Assembly (NCBI GenBank): GCA_900128395.1
Contig: LT649851.1
Span: 1 to 12,456, forward strand
DNA from: Stramenopiles sp. TOSAG23-2
Lineage: Eukaryota > Sar
Length of the DNA: 12,456 bases
Direction of reading: 5' to 3'
Shown: in pieces, positions 6,628 to 12,456 of the stretch
Layout: each line of letters opens with the position of its first letter
Numbering within the stretch: position 1 is the stretch's first letter
The notes under the pieces: model-generated
What the model saw: the letters and a program-made list of their open reading frames with translations, nothing else
The model's database searches: none
Told to the model about the DNA's origin: nothing
Made by a program: the position numbers and the translations under genes

Positions 6628-8394
6628 TCATGCAAAAGCACGTGGACTATCTACATCTGTATTTGGTGGTACAATAGTCAATTTTGTAGATGGTGGAATA
6701 GGAATTGCATTTGATGTTGTTCCAACTTGATTATCATTTACATTATTATTATTTCTCATTGGCTTTTTGATTTTTAATCCTAATAATGACGAAGTACTTT
6801 TCTGTTGTTTATTTGAATTATTGTTATTATATTTAATAACTGATTTTCGTACTACTTTGCTCAATATACCACCACTTAATGCAATTTCTTTTTCTGAAAT
6901 ATATGCACCATTTTTTTCTAACAATTTCAATGCTTTCGCACCTTTAGTTGAACCAGAGATGCATGCACTTCCATTCAATAAAGACAATAAAGGACTTTCA
7001 ACATTGTCATCAGCAACACTATTAATCATAGCACGTTTTCCATATTGAATCAACACTTCAATAATAGGTAATGACAATCGTTGGGAATTTGCTTCGCATG
7101 CTACATGTAATGCATTTTTACCATCTGTTTCACGTTTATATAAAGGGCCAGCACCTAATTTTAATAACGTCTCCACAATTTCCACATTTTGCCCCTTCGA
7201 TGCATGAATTAAAATAGAATCACCAGTCGAATCACAAACGTCTAAATCACAATTATATTTTGCTAAAATTTGAATACATTCAATTACAATTTGAACTACA
7301 TCTTTCGCATCATTCTCCTGTTGTTGTGATAATTCCTCCTGTTGCTGTTGTTGTTGGCGATATCTCCTATTTTTATTACGATAATTTGAATATATTGATG
7401 AATCAATACACATGTAAATAGGTGTTTTATCCTCTAAATCTCGAACAGCATGATCTGCACCATTTTTCAACAATAATTCCAATACATCTGGATGTCCATA
7501 ATATGCCGCACAATGCAATGGTGAAAATAAATTGTGATCAGTTAAGTTGATATCAAATGCATTTAAATCCAATAAATATTGAACTATATCAATATGTCCA
7601 TATGCAGATGCATAATGTAAAATAGATGCACCATCTTCATCAACAGATAGCATTTCATGTAATTGATGTACGCGAGCCTTTACTTTAGCCCAACCAATTG
7701 ATGATGGCGTATTGTTTTTTTCCTCATTATGATCATTATTATTATTATTGTGAAGGTTATTGTATAAAATTAGATGTTCTTGTAATTTTTTTAAACTATT
7801 TAAATTTCCATGTATCGAATGGAAAAAGATAGTATCTGTTGAAAATTGATGATGCCAGCCATATGCTTGATTTGGTGTATATGCTTGTAAGTTTGAAATA
7901 GCTCTACGTAATTCCAACACCCAACGATGTTTCGTATTCCAAGAATTTGTCCTAAAGACGAAATTACGACCATAGTCAGGTGCATTTAATCGAAAATCAT
8001 GATATAAATGTTTATCTTTATTATCCTCGTCATTATTATCATTATCATAAAATAAATCAGATATTGTAGTATTTTGCAATGCAACGACTTGGCGTACTTG
8101 CAATCTTTCTTGTCTTTCTTCTTTTGTAATTATAAGCATATCAGCAAGTAAAAAGCAATATCTCCGATTTTGCCGTGTAAAAAAACTTTCAGTACCTAAC
8201 TTTGTTAATGCCCCATGAAAGATTATATTTCTACTATTATTATTATTTACATTATTATTATTACTTGTAGCATTTGTTGGAAACAATAAGTTTCTATCAT
8301 GTTTATTTGAAAATATCAAACGATTTTTAATATGTTGCAAGTTCAACGCAGTTGTTGGTTGGTGGTAATACGATGATGACTTTTCCTCCGTCAT
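6628..8394 (-). CDS. PH domain and ankyrin-repeat protein
   Basis: 588 residues from the ATG at 8394. An Asn-rich N-terminus leads into a PH domain at about 57-169: the GALTKLG and RRYCFLLADMLIIT strands, an Asp/Asn insert at 117-128, RNFVFRTNS, and the closing helix KHRWVLELRRAIS with its diagnostic Trp. After a linker with an Asn run (about 212-227) come ankyrin repeats at about 254-286, 288-320, a split one at 322-388, then 390-422 and 424-456; the canonical cores SPLHCAAYYGHPDVLELLL and NALHVACE are clear. The split repeat carries a Gln-rich insert (about 340-362). The C-terminus is Asn/Lys-rich. PH domains bind phosphoinositides and ankyrins bind proteins, so a membrane-adaptor role is inferred. 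It lacks an ArfGAP zinc finger or an oxysterol-binding domain, which separates it from ACAP and OSBP-type families. Confidence 0.85.
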   Translation of the reverse strand: MTEEKSSSYYHQPTTALNLQHIKNRLIFSNKHDRNLLFPTNATSNNNNVNNNNSRNIIFHGALTKLGTESFFTRQNRRYCFLLADMLIITKEERQERLQVRQVVALQNTTISDLFYDNDNNDEDNKDKHLYHDFRLNAPDYGRNFVFRTNSWNTKHRWVLELRRAISNLQAYTPNQAYGWHHQFSTDTIFFHSIHGNLNSLKKLQEHLILYNNLHNNNNNDHNEEKNNTPSSIGWAKVKARVHQLHEMLSVDEDGASILHYASAYGHIDIVQYLLDLNAFDINLTDHNLFSPLHCAAYYGHPDVLELLLKNGADHAVRDLEDKTPIYMCIDSSIYSNYRNKNRRYRQQQQQQEELSQQQENDAKDVVQIVIECIQILAKYNCDLDVCDSTGDSILIHASKGQNVEIVETLLKLGAGPLYKRETDGKNALHVACEANSQRLSLPIIEVLIQYGKRAMINSVADDNVESPLLSLLNGSACISGSTKGAKALKLLEKNGAYISEKEIALSGGILSKVVRKSVIKYNNNNSNKQQKSTSSLLGLKIKKPMRNNNNVNDNQVGTTSNAIPIPPSTKLTIVPPNTDVDSPRAFA

Positions 8395-8616
8395 TTGTAA
8401 AGTATTGGTTATATGATATTGATATTTTCTTCTTTTTTACTTTTAGTAGTTTTTATTAGTTTTTTTTTTGAGCGTTAATTATATAATACAAACGTAAGAC
8501 GTGTAAAACACAAAAAGAGTGTGTGTGTGTCCTATATTCTGTTTTCTAAAAGCACTTTTACACACAATATATTTGTTTTACAAAAAAATTATACACTCAA
8601 CACACTATCTCTAGTT
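8395..8616. other. Spacer between two minus-strand genes
   Basis: 222 bases serving as the 5' flank of the PH-ankyrin gene and the 3' flank of the coiled-coil gene. It contains T-runs, a GTGTGTGTGTGT tract near 8520-8530 and no gene. The spacing is enough for independent transcription. Confidence 0.6.
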
Positions 8617-10083
8617 CTACATCATATTCATTCGTTCCTCATATACAACTTTCATTTCCTTTACTCTTTTTTCCAATGCATCCACACATGTTTTACGCTC
8701 ACTTAAAATTTTGTTTTCTTTTTTTAATCGTATATCTTCCTCCTCATTCAATTCACGTTGTGTCTCACAATCTTCACCAAATTGTTGTAAATTCCTATCT
8801 AAATTTTTCAATCGATTTTTTTCTTTATCCAATTTCATTTGTTTTAAATTCAATTCTATTTCAAATTTTTTACATTTCTTTTCTTTTTCTTTACATGTTT
8901 CTTCCCGTATTTTCAACTCTTTTAACAATCGATCTACTTCTTCACGATCAGTTGTTAATGTATTTTTCATATTATTTGATTCCAATAAATTTTTTTCAAT
9001 TTCATCTTCTTTTTCTTTTATTGCATTTATTCGTACATCATATCCTTGTTTTAAAATGTTAAATTTTTTCTCTTCAATATTAAATTTATTAATACGTTCA
9101 GATAATTTTTCTTTTTCCACTTTATTTACATCTCTCATTTCTTGATTACATCGTTGTGCAGCTTTAATTAATTCTTTTTCTTCATTGACTTTTTTCAATG
9201 CATTTTCTGCTTTCAATGTAATTTCTTTTGCTTCGTTTTCACGTTGTGTTATTGTAGCATATTGTATATCTAATGATTTTTTCTTCTCATCAACTTCATT
9301 TTTTCTTTCAATATAAGCTTTGACTAACAATTCATGCTCTTGTTCTTTTATGATTAATTGTTGTTCTTTCATATTTATTACATTCATTTTTTCTTGCATT
9401 GTTTTCAATTTATTTTGTATTTTTAACATATTTTGTTCCATTTCTTTTACGTTTAATTCTGCATTTTTTACATTTTCCATTGCTTTTTTTTCTCGTTTCT
9501 CCATTTCCTTTAATTCATAAAAGGCATGATCTTTATCTTCTTTTTCTCGTAAATATTTTTTAGAATATTCTTCAATTTGGCGATTGTTTTCTTCCTTTGT
9601 TGTATCCCTTTTTGATGCTTCTTCTGCTAATTCAGTAATTTTAGCTGCAACTTCTTTTTGATGTTCCGTTAAACGCCTACGTATCGCATCCAATTTTTGC
9701 CTTTCAATAATTAATTCATCTTTTTCTTTTACTAATAATTTCTCACCTTGCCTAAGTAAAGTGATTTTTTCATTTAAAGATTCATTTCTTGAATCATAAT
9801 CAATTTGTGCAATTTTTAATCTTTTTTGCCATTCCTCCAATTCTTGAAACTTTTTCGTTAATCTATCTTCACGACTATTAAATAATTGATGCATTTGTGC
9901 TTGCTCTCGAAACTCTGGCCCACCACTATTATTATTATTGTTGTTGTTATTATCCTGACTAAATTGTTGCTTATCTGCTACATTATTATAAGACGACGTT
10001 GATGCTACATATTTTTTTATTTTTTTATTATTGTTACTTGAACGTTTGTTCTTATTTCTTTTTTTCGATATTATTGATGTCAT
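8617..10083 (-). CDS. Long coiled-coil protein
   Basis: 488 residues from the ATG at 10083. Residues 1-55 are basic and low-complexity (KKRNKNKRSSNNNKKIKK, then a run of Asn ending in SGG). From about 58 to the end the protein is almost uninterrupted Glu/Lys/Arg/Leu/Gln heptad-like sequence, beginning HQLFNSREDRLTKKFQELEE and finishing KRVKEMKVVYEERMNMM, with few Pro or Gly. That indicates an extended coiled coil, typical of cytoskeletal, centrosomal or ciliary scaffold proteins. The pattern of EE/KK and E.EL.+R blocks is loosely like transition-fibre or golgin scaffolds, but coiled-coil similarity is not diagnostic and I give no name. The plus-strand open frames inside it are antisense shadows. 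Confidence 0.8.
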   Translation of the reverse strand: MTSIISKKRNKNKRSSNNNKKIKKYVASTSSYNNVADKQQFSQDNNNNNNNNSGGPEFREQAQMHQLFNSREDRLTKKFQELEEWQKRLKIAQIDYDSRNESLNEKITLLRQGEKLLVKEKDELIIERQKLDAIRRRLTEHQKEVAAKITELAEEASKRDTTKEENNRQIEEYSKKYLREKEDKDHAFYELKEMEKREKKAMENVKNAELNVKEMEQNMLKIQNKLKTMQEKMNVINMKEQQLIIKEQEHELLVKAYIERKNEVDEKKKSLDIQYATITQRENEAKEITLKAENALKKVNEEKELIKAAQRCNQEMRDVNKVEKEKLSERINKFNIEEKKFNILKQGYDVRINAIKEKEDEIEKNLLESNNMKNTLTTDREEVDRLLKELKIREETCKEKEKKCKKFEIELNLKQMKLDKEKNRLKNLDRNLQQFGEDCETQRELNEEEDIRLKKENKILSERKTCVDALEKRVKEMKVVYEERMNMM

Positions 10084-10226
10084 CGTTTGATATATATATA
10101 TGCAGATGAGATAAAATCTGGATACTTTCTTACTATCTATTATTTGGGTTGGATGAGTGTATGTGACATATAATAAATTTATATATAAAAATATATATTA
10201 TTGAAATTATTATAACGTCTTTGTTT
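10084..10226. other. 5' flank of the coiled-coil gene
   Basis: AT-rich DNA with TATATATATA just upstream of the ATG at 10083 and no gene. The foldback element lies about 143 bases upstream of the start codon, so it may sit in or near this gene's promoter. Confidence 0.5.
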
Positions 10227-10315
10227 GGCAGAGGCTGGAAAAGTGGAATCGTATTTTAGGTATTATTTGTCTACTAATTAGTATATTAACAAGTATAAAA
10301 TTATACTATCAAAAA

Positions 10316-10357
10316 GCATCTGTCCGGACAGATGCCGGACAGATGCCGGACAGATGC
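10316..10357. repeat. 11-bp iterons and 20-bp palindrome in the left arm
   Basis: GCATCTGTCCGGACAGATGC (10316-10335) is a perfect 20-bp palindrome. Its right half starts three direct copies of CGGACAGATGC (10325-10335, 10336-10346, 10347-10357). The run is GC-rich inside an otherwise AT-rich arm, which suggests a protein-binding site such as subterminal transposase motifs. Confidence 0.9.
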
Positions 10358-10390
10358 TCTTTTTTCAATACTGTGTAGTGTTAAAACCAT

Positions 10391-10446
10391 GATCACATAT
10401 TTAACTACACTTTTATATAGTTAAATTAGAATACTAATTTAACATA
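10391..10446. repeat. Spacer of the foldback element with small stem-loops
   Basis: The 56-bp loop itself holds two mutually exclusive inverted repeats: TTAACTA (10401-10407) with TAGTTAA (10418-10424), and TTAAATTAG (10421-10429) with CTAATTTAA (10434-10442) around a 4-base loop. Confidence 0.75.
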
Positions 10447-10479
10447 ATGGTTTTAACACTACACAGTATTGAAAAAAGA

Positions 10480-10521
10480 GCATCTGTCCGGCATCTGTCC
10501 GGCATCTGTCCGGACAGATGC
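10480..10521. repeat. 11-bp iterons and 20-bp palindrome in the right arm
   Basis: The mirror image of the left-arm cluster: GCATCTGTCCG at 10480-10490, 10491-10501 and 10502-10512, the last continuing into the same 20-bp palindrome (10502-10521). Confidence 0.9.
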
Positions 10522-10610
10522 TTTTTGATAGTATAATTTTATACTTGTTAATATACTAATTAGTAGACAAATAATACCTAAAATACGATTCCACTTTTCC
10601 AGCCTCTGCC

Positions 10611-10921
10611 TGCCTTAGCCTGGTATGTAATATTTAAAGTATGAACCAATGTTAACTCAAAAATTAATATAACTTAGATTTTAACCATCAATATAAATAA
10701 TAAAAAATTCTCTTATATTTAAATAATATTGATTTTATAATAATATACGCGTATTATTTTAAAAAATATAATTTAATTTAAAATATATAATAATATTTAA
10801 AAATATTTTTTATATACTAATACGAGTCGTATGTATTTTGTAATTTTATATAAAAAAATATTATAAAAAAATATTTTTTTTAATATATATACACAAACAC
10901 GCGCTTTTAATGAGACCCTTT
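10611..10921. other. Extremely AT-rich intergenic stretch
   Basis: After a short GC-rich border (CTGCCTGCCTTAGCCTGG region, to 10623) the sequence becomes nearly pure A/T from about 10680 to 10900. It is the 3' flank of the repeat-protein gene. No gene is seen. Confidence 0.6.
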
Positions 10922-12456
10922 CTACAATCTAGTAGATTCTGTTTTGTAAACCACACAGTAGATGTCAACGTTTTCTGTTATACTGTACGAAGAGTCCACA
11001 TTACATATTGACATGGTATACGAGCCACCGCTTAATGTATCCACAGCAACTACAGGCACACCTTGTGTATTCATGGTTCCAGCTCTTTTCCCTATGAAAC
11101 ACATAACGATGTCAGCAGCTTCTAAAAATGAGTCAGAAACAGTGACAGTTTGACACGCATCTGGATCTAATTCATATGTACCACCAGGGAAACGTAAATC
11201 GATGGATAACGCGTTTGAGGTTACAGTACAAGTTCTTGAGTATGCTACGGCGTTACCAGTGCATGCAATATCTTCTACGGTTGCTAATTGGTGGTAGACC
11301 TTAACCTTACCCCTAGTAGTCGCTGGCCCAGCTTTGATAACAACATCTCCACCAGTATTACCAGTTCCATGGGTTCCTCCAGTAATTGTAACGGATCCAC
11401 CGTCATTATTCGCAGCCCCTTGACCACCAGTAATTGTCAAATCACCACCAGCACCACCAGCCGAGGATGATCCTGCAAATATGTCGAGATTACCACCTTT
11501 ACCACTAGATGAATCCCCGGATGATAAGCTAGTTGCTCCGCCCGTCCCACCACTACTCGCGCCTGCAGCTAACGTTAACGCACCTCCAGCTGCTGCAGTA
11601 GAAACACCGGCAGTAATGGTAACAGCACCACCAGCCGCAGCAGTAGATTTTCCAGCTGTGAGCAAGATTGAACCACCATTACCAACGCTTGCATCCCCGA
11701 CGGTCAATGAAATGAGGCCAGCTTTTCCGTCAGAATCTGCATTTCCTGTACTCATAGCAATTGATCCAGAAGATCCACACGAAGTTGAACCAGAGGCAAA
11801 TACTAAACTTCCACTGATACCGAGATTCCCAGAGTCTTTTGTTTTTACTATTATTGAACCACTACTAGTCGCGGTACCAGTACCTGAAAGTATCGAGACA
11901 AATCCACCAGTTTTTGATTGGGAGGTTCCCCCAAGTATTGATACATCACCTCCTAATCCAGAAGTAGTACCATGCGCACTTGCCCCGCCCGCTACAGACG
12001 TATCTCCGCCATCTGCAGCAGCAGCAGTTGTCTTACCAGCTGTAACTGATGACGCACCGCCATTTCCAGAAACTTGGTCTAGTGCTTTAATTGTGACTGA
12101 TCCACCATCCATTACAATAGCGCTTGTTCCAGTAAAATCAACGGTGGAAGAAGCGGCGAAGTCTATTTGTTGCGTATTTCCAATTGAGACTAACAACTCG
12201 TCAATGTGTACCAATTGATTTGCACTGCTTTCTGAGTCGTAAATAACGACATTTCCAGAAGTAGCTCCAGGATCCCCTCTTGTTCCGGGATAAATATTTA
12301 CATTTCCAGTACTTTTGCCAGCTGTTGTAGCTTGGCCAGCGCGTATATTTACATGGCCACCATTTTCCGCACTAGCTTGACCCGATTGCATCAGAATGTC
12401 ACCACCGTTATGACTGGAGCTTGTACCAACTGTTAAAAACATATCACCACCTTCAC
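10922..12456 (-). CDS. Gly/Ser/Ala-rich repeat protein with a Cys-containing C-terminal domain (5' end outside the window)
   Basis: The frame stays open to the right edge. The Met at 12442 is inside a repeat (preceded by EGGD), so it is not the true start. About 375 residues consist of units of 15-16 residues with the consensus GG-x-(V/L)-x-(I/L)-x-(A/G)-G-x-S, for example GGAVTITAGVSTAAA and GGALTLAAGASSGGT. Alternating small and beta-branched residues at this period suggest a stacked beta-strand (solenoid or beta-helix) fold. An interruption (about residues 66-111) lacks the pattern. The last about 130 residues form a separate domain with six Cys (IACTG, RTCTV, DACQT, VMCFIG, SICNV, IYCVV), consistent with disulphides outside the cytosol. 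Such proteins occur in stramenopile genomes and resemble tail-fibre-like repeats; function is unknown. The gene is clearly more GC-rich than all its neighbours. Confidence 0.8.
   Translation of the reverse strand, partial: EGGDMFLTVGTSSSHNGGDILMQSGQASAENGGHVNIRAGQATTAGKSTGNVNIYPGTRGDPGATSGNVVIYDSESSANQLVHIDELLVSIGNTQQIDFAASSTVDFTGTSAIVMDGGSVTIKALDQVSGNGGASSVTAGKTTAAAADGGDTSVAGGASAHGTTSGLGGDVSILGGTSQSKTGGFVSILSGTGTATSSGSIIVKTKDSGNLGISGSLVFASGSTSCGSSGSIAMSTGNADSDGKAGLISLTVGDASVGNGGSILLTAGKSTAAAGGAVTITAGVSTAAAGGALTLAAGASSGGTGGATSLSSGDSSSGKGGNLDIFAGSSSAGGAGGDLTITGGQGAANNDGGSVTITGGTHGTGNTGGDVVIKAGPATTRGKVKVYHQLATVEDIACTGNAVAYSRTCTVTSNALSIDLRFPGGTYELDPDACQTVTVSDSFLEAADIVMCFIGKRAGTMNTQGVPVVAVDTLSGGSYTMSICNVDSSYSITENVDIYCVVYKTESTRL

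Larger units (their letters stand above)
10227..10610. mobile_element. 384-bp foldback (MITE-like) element with perfect 164-bp inverted arms
   Basis: Bases 10227-10390 are the exact reverse complement of 10447-10610, with no mismatch in 164 positions, around a 56-bp spacer (10391-10446). The arms begin GGCAGAGGCTGGAAAAGTGG and end GTGTTAAAACCAT. No coding potential is present, as expected for a non-autonomous foldback or MITE element. No clear target-site duplication was found: the left flank is CTTTGTTT and the right flank TGCCTTAG. A transcript across it would form a very long perfect hairpin. Confidence 0.9.

Noticed and set aside
6398-6631. 77-codon minus-strand frame
   Set aside because: TA-repeat driven, Ile/Tyr-rich, no globular features.
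8676-9145. Phe/Ser-rich plus-strand open frames (128 and 144 codons)
   Set aside because: Antisense of the Lys/Glu-rich coiled-coil gene, which naturally yields Phe/Ser-rich open frames.
11481-12218. 245-codon plus-strand open frame, Pro/Ala/Val-rich
   Set aside because: Antisense shadow of the Gly-rich repeat gene: GGT/GGA and GCT codons read as Pro/Ala on the other strand.

Overview
This is nuclear DNA of a eukaryotic microbe. It is very AT-rich, with long TA-rich intergenic stretches, spliceosomal introns (GTA... to ...CAG/AAG), Asn/Gln/Lys-rich low-complexity protein tracts, and eukaryote-only domains: a PARP-type zinc finger, a PH domain with ankyrin repeats, a COPI-associated-type membrane protein and a Myb/SANT-like domain. 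The combination of a PARP finger with a degenerate second finger and a Gly-rich GGxVxIxAG repeat protein makes me think of a stramenopile (diatom-like) alga. That is inference from recall of families, not something I could search.

Layout. 1-548: the 3' end of a spliced + strand gene, with three short exons in consistent phase; its last intron carries an exact 109-bp tandem duplication that also copies the end of the exon. 549-1358: AT-rich intergenic DNA. 1359-2855: + strand acidic/basic nuclear protein with a C-terminal Myb-like domain; coding-like sequence continues past its stop in two other frames. 3149-4330: convergent - strand PARP-finger protein. 4331-5503: no complete gene, but several exon-like pieces on +. 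5504-6151: + strand four-helix membrane protein of the COPI-associated type, ending in an NPF motif. 6152-6627: TA-rich DNA with a diverged duplication. 6628-8394 and 8617-10083: two - strand genes, a PH-ankyrin protein and a long coiled-coil protein. 10227-10610: a striking 384-bp foldback element with two perfect 164-bp inverted arms. 10922 to the right edge: the 3' part of a - strand gene for a Gly/Ser/Ala-rich repeat protein whose base composition is clearly more GC-rich than everything else here.

The genes do not form an obvious functional unit. Two encode likely nuclear DNA-binding proteins in convergent orientation (Myb-like and PARP-finger), two concern membranes (COPI-associated-type and PH-ankyrin), one is a structural coiled coil, and one is a probable secreted or surface repeat protein. 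The most unusual items are the foldback element with its nested 11-bp iterons, the intron duplication that creates a decoy splice donor, the multi-frame coding tails of the two convergent genes, and the compositionally foreign repeat protein next to the foldback element. No tRNA, rRNA or CRISPR array was recognised.
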